The notes under the pieces were generated by a model. That model did not search any database. It worked only from the letters and a program-made list of their open reading frames with translations, and was not told the origin of the DNA. Of a stretch of 64,000 nt of DNA, positions 45,541-56,500 are shown piece by piece. The DNA comes from Dendrophyllia cribrosa (lineage: Eukaryota; Cnidaria; Anthozoa; Scleractinia; Dendrophylliidae): positions 28,036,434-28,100,433 of the forward strand of contig JAJLRJ010000004.1 of NCBI GenBank assembly GCA_024195265.1, read 5' to 3'. Position 1 is the stretch's first letter; every line of letters starts with the position of its first letter. The translations under genes were made by a program, and so were the position numbers.

Positions 45541-45661
45541 GTAAGCGACCAGATTCCTTCAGTGATCACCCTCACGAAGTCCCACGTGATTGAAAGCTCT
45601 CGTAAGCCACCAGCTCTATTTTATACGGAAACCTTTTTCAAATCCACAAGGTGGTCGCTTA
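45541..45661. repeat. Possible MITE
   Basis: GTAAGCGACCA at the left is mirrored by TGGTCGCTTA at the right, and CTCTCGTAAGCCACCA is an internal near copy. About 120 bp, boundaries uncertain. Confidence 0.5.
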
Positions 45662-46309
45662 GGATTGCTTCGACTGTGCTGAACAAACATATATAGAAAC
45701 GTATTCATACTTTCAGATTAAATTAACACTCACATCTTGTTAGTTTTTAAAGAACAAAATAAGCGTACGGTACCTTCACTGGCGTCCTTTTTGTTATTTC
45801 GCAAGAACAATTCAGTCTAATATTTGATGGCATCCACATAGCATACGCAGAGGAAAGCGATACTTTATATGCAAATAATGTATGCAATATATTTGCAATA
45901 TAAGCAAATGTTTGCTTTGTTCAATAAAGAGATATGCAAATCGGCAGACCTATTCATGCAGTCCCTTCCCTAATCATGTAATATTCTCTATAGAGGAATA
46001 CTCCTTATCTACCTAAAACGGATGTTAAAAAGAATGTATACCAGAGCTAGAAGATTTCCTAAGATATTTGAAACAAATTCATCAAATGGAGAAGAATAAT
46101 CCTTTCGTTTCAAAGAAATGGGATCCTCTTTTGCGTCACCTTTAATGCGCTGAAATGCACTGACCCTTGGTTCCAAAAAATAATGTTAGCTTGTTTTTAC
46201 ACCAACCCATCTTTTATTTAAAAAAGATATCTGGCCCAAACTTTCGACCCAATAGCACTTCTGCAATACTTACTACTTTTCTGTTTTTTTTTTAAGTACT
46301 GACTGATCA

Positions 46310-46311
<2 letters not shown>
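45662..46311. other. Non-coding stretch, no gene recognised
   Basis: Short frames only. Sequence around 45850-45930 is rich in TATGCAAAT. Confidence 0.5.
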
Positions 46312-46340
<29 letters not shown>

Positions 46341-46386
46341 TGCAAAAACTAAATTCAGTTCTTTAGAAGGGGGGGGAGGGGGGGGG
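46312..46386. repeat. Poly-G tracts
   Basis: A 29 G run (46312-46340) and a second interrupted G run (about 46369-46386). Lengths are unreliable in sequencing. Confidence 0.9.
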
Positions 46387-46630
46387 TATTACCTTATATT
46401 TTCTTACTTGAAGCCCATTTTCCAACCCCCCCCTCCTGTGTTTGTTTATATTTTTGTATCTTCACCGATACCATCTTCTGGCACCCAGCGATTTCGTTTT
46501 AGTAAATTTCCACGATTTCAACAAGCCAAAGAGGACGACTCAATTTTTATGTGGCTCCTAGACCGAAGAAATAGTGAACAAGTAAACGCTGAGGCGTCTG
46601 TAACATGTTTCAATGAATTTGCTCTGGCTT

Positions 46631-46795
46631 AGGGCCTGGTCGCACTACAGTCAAAAACAAAAATTAGACAGTGCAAAATGACATAAAAACAAAAACATTC
46701 CACAAAAAGCGTGTTCCACTGGAGCGGTTTCTTTTGTTTTCCTCGATTTTTGCACGGGCGGATTTTTGTTTTTGACGGTAGTGTGACCAGGCCCT
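46631..46795. mobile_element. MITE with AGGGCCTGGTCGCACTAC termini, 165 bp
   Basis: The ends are reverse complements over about 35 bp, one or two mismatches (AGGGCCTGGTCGCACTAC then GTCAAAAACAAAAAT). No coding frame. No clear target duplication. Confidence 0.85.
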
Positions 46796-47461
46796 CAGTC
46801 GAAGCGCTGTACACTTGTTTATGAAATTAACATTTGCGACATATTACAAACATAAATTATTTGGAGTTGCAGTAAAGCCTTCTTTACCTATCTGAACTGA
46901 CGAAAACCCATTGTTATCTTAGGACATCCTTCCGGACTGTTTGCTTTACACATCATCCTTCCTGGTTTATCGTTTATACATCCTTCCTGCTACATTTCTA
47001 CCCACAACACTGTCAAGACAACGTGACATCATGAACATCAGTGCCGGCGTGCATTACTATTCCACTGAAGCGCACGAACATGAGACTATATGAATACCCT
47101 TTAGGGACGGACCATTAGATTTTTGAGGGGGGGGGGGGGGGTTGGGCAATTTTTTGGTGCAGGATATTTTTTTCTACGCTCGAGACTGTGCAGGATTTTT
47201 TTTTTTTGCCATGATTTGCTTGCATGATATTTTTTTTGCGAGTCAATATGTTTTAATGTCTGACACATATACGTGTTAGGAATACTGGAAAGGCCATACT
47301 AGAGATAGGAATGCAAGTCAGATCTGATGTAACAGCAGCTTGATAGCATGAAGCCTGGCCCGCGCGGTGTTGTAACTGCCCCTACAAATTTCTTTACACC
47401 AGCCCCCTGTTGATGTCACCTTCCACAGCCCATCGTAGTACACCCAACCATCTTACAATTA

Positions 47462-48304
47462 CAGGAGCGGCGCCGGAAAAATAATGTTGTTGGGCCGGGC
47501 GAATCTCCTGTGCCGAGCGCCGAAGGCGCGAGCTGCTAGGGGGGTCCGGGGGCATGCTCCCCCGGGAAATTTTTGAAATGAAACTCTCTGAAATGCTATT
47601 TCCAGCGTTCCTGAGACCGGAGAAACAGTTTCCAAGGCCAGCTTTGAGTTCAGTTTAATTCTCATGAAAAGTACATGTACACAAAACACTCTCTGAAACT
47701 TGGGTGTAACTCCATTTTGGTTGTTTGTTCAAAGTAAATTTGACTGTCACTCGAATATTCTCTGTCAATTCTTTTCAGTATGGGAAGGCTTTGGAAACGA
47801 ATTTTCCAAAGCGATTTTCTCTGTCATTAGAGGCAGAAAGAAACTGATTGCCATTATCAGCCATGTTCAATTTGTCAGTTAATGCAATGTCTGGATAATG
47901 CAATGATTTAATCTTTCTTGTGACATAGTTTGTTCGTAGATATGTCTTGAACCTTCTTAGGGCAGAGGCCGAGCACTAACTCACAGCATTGATGGATTTG
48001 TTTGATGGATTTGTCAGTAGCTGGAGTCCGATAGCTGACGTCCGAGTAACTCAAGGGGTATTGAAATGCTTGGTTCACAATATCCAATCTCCAGTCTAAA
48101 GTCAGTCACAATATCTCCGATGCTAAAATTGTAGGCTTTTGATTAATTAACGGAATATTTATTTTGCAAACTCTAATGCATTAAAGTGCCCCACCATCAG
48201 ATCTGGTCAAGGGATGTTGCTACACTATTCATCTCCGCCCACCGCCATTTTGAGCTGTCGAAAGTTGGTGGGGCAAATGCCCAGTAGCGGTAGCGGCGCC
48301 CCTG
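47462..48304. mobile_element. Nested element with CAGG...CCTG ends
   Basis: Ends are CAGGAGCGGCGCC and its near complement GGCGCCCCTG. CAATTA flanks both sides (47456-47461, 48305-48310). The CAGGGGCG-like terminus suggests a hAT-like non-autonomous element, though hAT duplications are normally 8 bp. No coding frame is recognised. Confidence 0.65.
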
Positions 48305-48744
48305 CAATTACAAGCTTGTTGTACAACACATAAACAAAGTATTTCTCATCCATTGAGATATACATGTACCTAAAATGCCACTGTACAACTATAAAAGAGC
48401 CATTCCTTGTGTCAGAAAATATCTTACATGCTTATGAAATCAGCTAAAAAGCCTACAAAGAAACACAACTTACGTCAGGTCAAAAATAAACCATTGTTAT
48501 TGGCTAAACTAAACAAGCCAATGAAAAGACAGAACATTTGATCCTCCCCAAGTGCATATAAGTCGCTAACATTCTACAACGTCAGTGTGATTTATTTTTG
48601 TTCTGACCATCTGCTCCTGGATATAAAATATTGTTCTAAAAATATAAAGCTTTGCAGGAATTTTTTTTCTGGGGTTTTTGTTTTGCACGATATTTTTTTT
48701 GCAGTTCAAGGCCGTGCTCGAATTTTTTTTTGGTATTTGCCCAA

Positions 48745-48770
48745 CCCCCCCCCCCCCCCCCCCCCCCCCC
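48745..48770. repeat. Poly-C tract
   Basis: 26 C in a row, part of the right terminal region of the 47104-48793 element; the left end carries the matching poly-G tract near 47127-47142. Confidence 0.9.
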
Positions 48771-48796
48771 TCAAAAATCTAATGGTCCGTCCCTTA

Positions 48797-49389
48797 CGTT
48801 TTCAGTAAAACGCTAATTTTAACAGAAAGGATCAACCCGTGCATGATTGCACACGTAAGTAGTACTCTATCAATTACTTTTAAGTAAAACACTGGTCTAT
48901 GCACTGACGCCGTATGGATTTCAAAACTAGTCATGGCGCAGTTTTAGAATTTTATCTTGTTCCGTCGGATTTTAATAAAAATATTTAGAACATTGTCCTC
49001 GGAATTCAGTCGCAAGGCGTAATGAATGCCCTGAGATAACTTCATGCTGACCTTAGGGATCACAGCTAGAAGATTAACGACTAAACTCTTATTTACAATT
49101 GTCCACTAAATTGGACAATTGGGATGAACCGTTCCATTTGTTTTTCCACCGGAATAACCGGTTTTTCCATACAAATGGTAAACGCTCAATATTACACATT
49201 TGATGATCGCATGCTGCGATTTTTTTTTGAGGCCAAAGATCCTCATGGCAAACAACCTTCTTTTGTTTTCTCATATCACTCCACATAGTTTCATCGATAT
49301 TGGACAAAATGGTCATGAATTATTAACGATTTTTTTAAGTCATTCAATAAACTCATTCAATAAACGTGTTTTAAGTCATTTAATAAACT
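48797..49389. other. Non-coding stretch, no gene recognised
   Basis: Only short frames. A segment TTTAAGTCATT-AATAAAC is tandemly repeated near 49335-49390. Confidence 0.5.
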
Positions 49390-49475
49390 TGCAGCACGTG
49401 TTTTATCAGGTATAAAATCCCTCGGGCTTCGCCTTCGGGATTTTATACCTGATAAAACAAGTGTCTTGTGCTGCA
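49390..49475. repeat. Palindromic repeat P1
   Basis: GTTTTATCAGGTATAAAATC (49400-49419) is mirrored by its complement, around a CCTCGGGCTTCGCCTTCGG loop that is itself palindromic. TGCAGCAC and GTGCTGCA close the outer ends. Confidence 0.85.
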
Positions 49476-49529
49476 GATGGCCAGGATGGAAGTGGATTGC
49501 AACATGAAAATACCCAATTTTTTCAGACT

Positions 49530-49688
49530 CGTACCTAGTCCCTATTAATTGGTTTTTGGGGCGAGAGAAGATTGGATACTTGGGTAAATTGAGGCGCGCG
49601 GGGTGTCATGGGAACCCCGCGCGCCTCAATTCACCCTAGCATCCAATCTCCTCTCGCCCCAAAAACCAATTAATAGGGACTAGGTACG
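49530..49688. repeat. Palindromic repeat P2, 159 bp
   Basis: CGTACCTAGTCCCTATTAAT at the left is mirrored exactly at the right. The symmetry continues through TTGGTTTTTGGGGCGAGAG to TGAGGCGCGCGGGG, leaving a loop of about 11 bp. Confidence 0.9.
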
Positions 49689-50004
49689 ATTCTGCAATTT
49701 TTTCAGGTTTATCATCTGGTGTCTTGGAAAACTCGCTAAAACCCTTATTATGGTTTACTCTCTCTTCAAACATTCACTTGATATTTTCCTCTTACTGTTC
49801 TATAAGCAATTCATGTTTGACAAAGGCATTCAGTTTTAATTTGGGGCAGTTTTAACCCCAAACGTCAAAATCGCCATGATTTAGCTCCTTCGGTTAAGAT
49901 TCAGGTGGAGAGCAGCTTAATAACTCTCGTGCTACGCCCAATAATGTCAGCCCTCGCATATGTTTATCGCGCACCCCATCTTTCCTTCGCCCCCTGGAGC
50001 ATAC
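49689..50004. other. Non-coding stretch between palindromes
   Basis: No gene or repeat recognised. Confidence 0.5.
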
Positions 50005-50181
50005 ACCTCATTCCAAAATGGCGGCCAATTTATTATTCTTTTATATGCATGTTAATTAGCCCTCTTGGCCTCATTTTCGCTTGAAAATTCTTTTGTATTT
50101 TGCACATGCTGACGAGGCCAAGAGGGCCAATTTACATGGATATAAAATAATAATAAAATGGCCGCCATTTTGGAATGAGGT
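50005..50181. repeat. Palindromic repeat P3, about 177 bp
   Basis: ACCTCATTCCAAAATGGCGG at the left and its complement at the right begin arms of about 65-70 bp that end in CCCTCTTGGCCTC / GAGGCCAAGAGGG, with a few mismatches. Confidence 0.85.
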
Positions 50182-50262
50182 GCATTATGCAGATGCGCAC
50201 GGTCTTGAGGAGTGCGAGTGGAGAGAGCTGTCCGCATCCGCGCGCATTCCACATGCACATGG

Positions 50263-50267
50263 TGTCT
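50263..50267. repeat. Target duplication, left (TGTCT)
   Basis: TGTCT directly precedes the 5' LTR and directly follows the 3' LTR (57477-57481). Five bases is the usual size for BEL/Pao integration. Confidence 0.85.
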
Positions 50268-50506
50268 TGTAAAGTTCATTTTGTGATTGTTATATGAAGT
50301 AGTTACGTGGAAGGTTCATTTTGTGATTGTTATACGAAGTAGTTTTAGATACCGCCATGTGACTTCAATGGCGAACGTGTTTCAGGCATAATATTTTCGA
50401 ATCGTTCAGAGATGTAAACATGCAGAGAGCAATACACAGACACTTTGGACGAATGTGTTGTTTTATGCCTAAGTTTAAAAGTAGCCCAGTGTAACTGGCC
50501 CTTACA
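50268..50506 (+). repeat. BEL/Pao 5' LTR, 239 bp
   Basis: It starts TGTAA and ends TTACA. It differs from the 3' LTR at one visible position (A for G at base 7). It contains a 33 bp direct repeat starting GTTCATTTTGTGATTGTTAT, two copies 40 bp apart. Confidence 0.95.
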
Positions 50507-50529
50507 TCATTCGAAAATATTGCAAGATC

Positions 50530-53500
50530 ATGACGAAGAAGAGGAGATCGGCGACAAATGCTTCCAAAGGCGCCGATCGTGCAAGATCGCACGTGACTCA
50601 GCGAAAAGAAAAAGCGGCCGAACCGGTAAAGTCGTCGAGTATGGACACGTTTCGGAGCGACAAGAATGGTGGAAACGGTGAATTATTGCCATCATTGCCC
50701 GAAGGAAACGTGGATATGGCCTTTGTTGACGAAAATCCGCAAGACCTTAATGGCGTATCAAGGCCATCAAGAGTGAAAGTGCCGAGCACGTGGAACGAAC
50801 AAGAAGTGAATGCCGAGAAAGCTGTACAGGCGAAGCGACAGCGAGCTGGGCATATTGGTGAACTTCGAAAACGGCGAAATCAAGTACACGAATTGCTAGC
50901 AAGTCCAGATGTTGAAGTGAAAGAAGTGGAAGAGAGTGTTGCAAGGTATGAGGCAGCATTTCATAACTTTGTTTGTAGTCATGATAATTATCTTCTCTAC
51001 GAAGACGACGAAGAGAAGAAAGAGTTCATGCTTGACAGTTACAATAATCAAAGAGACATGACGTTGCAGTTAGATATCCTAGTCAACAATTGGAGAGCTA
51101 AAAGGGAAAGAATGAACAGACTCCCATCTGAGTCTGGCTTTAGTCTTAAATCTGCAAAGAGTGACAAGAGTTGTGCCAGTAGAAATAGTGTTAAAGAGAA
51201 GAAGAGATTGATGGAAGAAACCAGGTTAGAAATGCATGCCCTGCAAGAAAAGCAAGAACTGCAACGTGAAATAGAAGAGGTTGAAAGGAGGAAAGCGGAG
51301 TTGAGCAGGAAATTAGAGTTATTGGATGCCAAAACGAAAGTGAAGCATGCTGAGATTGACTTGTTCATAGAGCAAAGTGTAGAAGATGAAGGAGGGGATG
51401 GGATGAATGATTATCTTAAGGAACATTATGCTCGTGGCCCCACCCGTGAAGATCCTTCATTGCAACTTGATGTAAACAGTGCCACACCCATCTCAAAATC
51501 ACACCCAGTCAAAAGTCATGGGGCTATGTCAACATCATTTGTGACACCTACTTCTGCTCAGCCTCAAGTCCCTTTGTCATCGACCCGAGAAACTGTAAGG
51601 CCACCACCGATAATCACCCTCTCCTCAACGCCTCGTATGGTTGCAGTAGCTAGCAGTAAGACATGTTCAGATGATTTGGCTGATGCAGGACTACCACCTA
51701 ATAGTTCTAAGGATAATGTGACTGTCAGTTCTGTGCCTCACCTCGTGCATCAGAAGATCTCACCTGAAATTGTTAGTGCCCCTGGGCCATTGTACACCTT
51801 TGCTGATCTGACGCCAATAAGGAATCAATCGACACCAGGAACGTTTACGCAGTCTTGTAGTCCACAGACTACGTGTTTGAATGCAAAGTCAACAGAGTTT
51901 TACCCAGGGAACACCACACAGCAGGCCACTTTCCCTGTGGTACGTCACCCATGGTCATCACCTCAACAGCGTAGCAGCCTCCAATCACAGCAGTCCGATG
52001 CTTGGATAACTATTGCGCAAGCGATTAAGCAAGGTCCATCCTTGCCAAAGGTTGAGTTAATGAAGTTCAGCGGCGACCCCTTGGAGTATGCAGAGTTCGT
52101 CACAAACTTTAGAGACAACATCGAAAGCCAAGTATCTGATGAGTCGCAGAGACTCACACGCCTGCTTGCGCAGTGTACAGGGAAAGCTAAGGAGGCGATT
52201 AAGAGCTGTGTAAATCTGCCAATTGGTTACAAGTACTCTGAAGCGTGGAAGACCCTTCATGAAAATTTTGGCCAGTCTCACATGATCGTAGAAGCCCATA
52301 TGAAGAAGCTAAGAGATATACAAGTGCGTAAGGCTGATGCATCAACTCTCATGGATCTTGCACGGCGGCTGGAAGATGCGAGACGAGTCTTGACGAGTAT
52401 GGGGAGTACTTATGCAACTCGCTTGGACAGTGAAGATGTGATCGTTATGTTGATGAGAAAGCTTCCAGATGAAAGTCTGAAAAGAAAGTGGGCAGACAGA
52501 GCAGGGGACCTCATCAAGAGTAAAGGCCAAGCAGAATACATAGATTTTGTTCGCTTCATTAAGAGAGCCGCAGAGCGCATTAACAATAGATATGGACAGG
52601 AACTGAAGTTGCCCCCAACCAATGACAGAGAAAGAAAGGAACCTGGAAAAGGAAAATCAGATTGTTCACCCAGATTCACAACATTGGCAACTCAAAGTGA
52701 GGACAGTCAGCAGAGCTCAGGCACATCATCAGGGATCCCCCAAAAGTGTCCGCAGTGCTCAGGTCCCCACGGAGTCTGGAGGTGTCGAATATTTAGGAGC
52801 TCTTCATTAAGAGACCGACTTAAGACTGTGCGACAGCACCGACTTTGTAGAGTGTGTCTTTCAGAAGGTCACAGTGCGAAAAATTGCAAAAGGGGCTTCA
52901 CTTGTGGAAAGGCAGGTTGTCGAAAGGACCATCACTATCTGATTCATTCTGATGAAGGAGACAGCAAAGAGAATGAAAGTCAAGCTAATGCAGTACAAGG
53001 TGCCAGGAGCAACGGCGTAGTAGATAGGTCTGGCACAGAACCTCTCAACGTGTCAGAGAGGACGACTGCGAAAGTGAACCCAGTTCCCCCTCCGACAGTT
53101 CATGGTTCCACTTCATCATCCAGTCATCCTGTTACAGTCAGTACTACCAGAGCTGGTAGACCGAGAGTATGCTTTAAAGTTGTCCCGGTGAAGATTAGTG
53201 CTCAGGACGGTGCCAAAGAGATAGTCACCTATGCATTTCTGGACAGTGGGTCTGATGCAACATTTTGTGTCGAAAGTCTGGTGGAAGAGTTAGAATTGAT
53301 GGATATGAAGCCAACCACCTTTACGATGACGACGGTTAATTGTGAAGAGAAAAGAACCGGTCATGAGGTGCAGCTAAATTTAGAATCTCTTGATGGAGAC
53401 GTGAAGTTCCAACTTGACCATGTCTTGACTACAAGCAGTCTTCCAGTTACGCCAAAGCATATGGCAACTAATGAGGAAATAAAGAAATGGTCTCACCTTG

Positions 53501-56500
53501 ATGACATCATTCTACCAGAGACAGGAGATAGGAAAGTGACAATCTTAATAGGCAGTGATCGTCCAGACATAATTGACAAGCAACTAGACAAGAGGGAAGG
53601 AGAACATGGCCAACCTTCAGCCGTGAAAACACCCCTTGGATGGACTGTTTATGGACCGATCGGAAACTCTGCAGATGATCAAGTCCATGTAAGCTTCACC
53701 CATACTGAGCAAGAAATTCTGAATGCACAGTTGGAACGCATGTATGATGAGGAGTTTAGTGACACAAACAGAGGTTTAGAAGAAGGCATGTCAATCGAAG
53801 ACCATAAAGCCAAGGGAATCATGGATCAGTCTGCGACCCTAGTAAATGGGCACTACCAAATTAAACTCCCGTTCCGTCAAGAATTTCCAAACCTTCCTGA
53901 TAGTCTGCCAACAGCAGAAAAGAGACTGACGTGGTTGAAAAGGAAGATGCAGAGAGATCCAGCCTTTCACGCCAAATACAGCAGTGTTGTGGAGAAATAC
54001 GGAACCGAGGGTTCGTCCAGACAGGTGCCAGATGAAGAGGTTCCTAAACTGGATCCAATCTGGTATCTCCCTCACCACGCAGTATGGCACCCTAGAAAGC
54101 CAGAAGAACCAAGGGTAGTTTTTGATTGCGCCTCCAAGAGTGGTGGAACGTCATTGAATGAACAGCTGCTGCGAGGGCCCGAGAACACCAGCACCCTGAT
54201 CGGAGTAATTCTCAGATTTAGAGTGGAGGACATAGCAGTCACGGCTGATATAAAGAGAATGTTCCACCAGGTGTACGTGGCACCGGAAGATAGTGGAGCG
54301 CTGTGTTACTTGTGGTGGCCGAATGGGGACCTGTCAAGAGAGCCAAAAACTTACCAGATGCTTGTACACATTTTTGGTGCGAAGTCCTCGCCAAGTGTAG
54401 CAGGATATGCCCTTAGAAAGACAGCTAAGGACAACAAGCACGATTTCCCACAAGAGGTAGTTGATACTGTGTTTAGAGATTTCTATGTGGACGACCTACT
54501 TAAGTCATTTGCTGATTCGGGAGAAGCTGTGGCCCTCAGCATACAGCTACAAGAACTGCTTGCGAAAGGGGGCTTTCAACTCACAAAATGGAATTCGAAC
54601 TGCCGTGATGTCTTGTTAGCATTCCCAGTTGAAGAAAGAGCTCCGCACATTAAGGACTTGGATTTAAAATCCGACAGTTTGCCTCTGGATAGAGCGCTTG
54701 GTATCCATTGGGACGTGGAACGTGATACCGTCAACTTCGTGTTTGATAAAGGACAACAGCCAGAGAATCGAAAGGGAGTGCTGTCCTCGATTGCGACTGT
54801 GTATGACCCACTTGGATTTGCCAGTCCGTTACTCCTACCGGGAAGAGAAATCAATCAGGAACTGTGTAAACTAAAGTTTAGCTGGAATGATAAACTTCCA
54901 GAAGAATTGAGTGTTCGTTGGAGAAGATGGAGAGAAGGCCTTATGTCCTTACAGGACTTCAGTATTCCACGTTGTTTCAAGCCAGGAAGCTTTGGCGATG
55001 TTGTACGGGTAGAGCTTCATCATTTTGCTGACGCGTCTCAAGAGCATGGTTATGGGACAGCCTCGTATTTGCGTCTCGTCAATGATCAAGGACAAATCCA
55101 TTGTAGTTTTGTCATGGGTAAATCCCGCGTGAGACCACTGAAGGGTGCAGTGACCGTGCCAAAGTTAGAACTGACGGCAGCCACCTTAGCGACCCGGATT
55201 AACAAAGTTGTGAGGAAGGAACTAGAAGGAAGACTGAAGATCGACAGTATCACCTTTTGGACTGACTCAATGATAGTCCTCAAGTACATTGCTAATGAAT
55301 CGCGAAGATTTGTCACATTTGTCGCCAACAGAGTTGCTGCTATTCGCGAAGAATCAGAACCGAGTCAGTGGCGTCATGTTAGATCGGAACTTAATCCAGC
55401 AGACTATGCCTCTCGAGGAATCAAAGCCTCAGAGACAAAGAAACTAGATATATGGAAGAGTGGTCCAGCGTTCTTATGGAAGGACAAGGAAGAGTGGCCT
55501 CCACAGCCTGAGGAAGTCTTAGATGGTCTCCTGGAAAGCGATGAAGGAGTAAAAAGGGAGAAGATTACGACTGGAGCGGCCGTTGTACAGAAGGACTTCT
55601 GGAGCTCCATGTTCGAGCGGTATTCAGAATGGGACCGGCTACGAAGAATAGTCGCATGGCTCATCCGTGTCATCTGTGCCTTCCGCATGCTCGTGCGTCC
55701 TCGACCACAGACTGAAGATAAGGGGAACTTGAAGAGGAACGTAAACCGCGGTCCTACACTATTGGCAGTACCAGGAGGACGACTGAAGCATTCAGATTTG
55801 CAGTACGATGCCAAGTACCCGATGATTCTGCCAGGAAAACACCCAGTTACGGAGATGATAATCCGTCATTACCACCATATGAATGGACACGTTGGAAGTT
55901 ATCAAGTGCTAGCCGAAATAAGACAACGCTTTTGGATCGTCCGTGGAGTCTCCTCAGTAAAGCATGTCCTGAGGAAGTGCCATGTTTGCAGACGCCAGAA
56001 TGCCAAATTAGGAGAACAAGTAACCGCACCGCTCCCAGTAGTTCGAGTGTCGTCGGACAGTCACAGGATCATCTATCCATTTGCAGCAGTAGGACTTGAC
56101 TATTTTGGTCCACTTTACGTTAAGAATGGGCCTAACACAAGATCAAGGAAAAACGCAACCTTGAACAAGCGTTACGGATGTATCTTCACATGCTTAAGAT
56201 ACCGAGCTGTACACATAGAAGTAGCTGAAGACCTGACCACAGACAGCTTCATAAACGCAGTTCTGCGCTTCGTTGGTAGACGAGGCCCACCAACAGTTAT
56301 CTACAGTGATAACGGTAGCAACTTTAGAGGAGCAGAAGTGGATGTTGTCCGAGCGTTGCAAGCGTGGGATCAGGAGAAGATTCAAGCGACATTGACCCAA
56401 CGGGGTATCGAGTGGAAGTTCAATCCACCGGCAGCCAGCCATCAAGGGGGAGTGTGGGAGAGGCTCATACGTTCTGTTAGGAGAATCTTGTACTCGCTGG

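Larger units (their letters stand above)
47104..48793. mobile_element. Non-autonomous DNA transposon with TTA duplication, 1.69 kb
   Basis: Terminal inverted repeats begin GGGACGGACCATTAGATTTT and continue TTGA into a poly-G / poly-C tract next to GTTGGGCAA. TTA flanks both ends (47101-47103, 48794-48796), as expected for PIF/Harbinger-type insertions (TWA target). No transposase is encoded. A second element is nested at 47462-48304. Confidence 0.85.
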
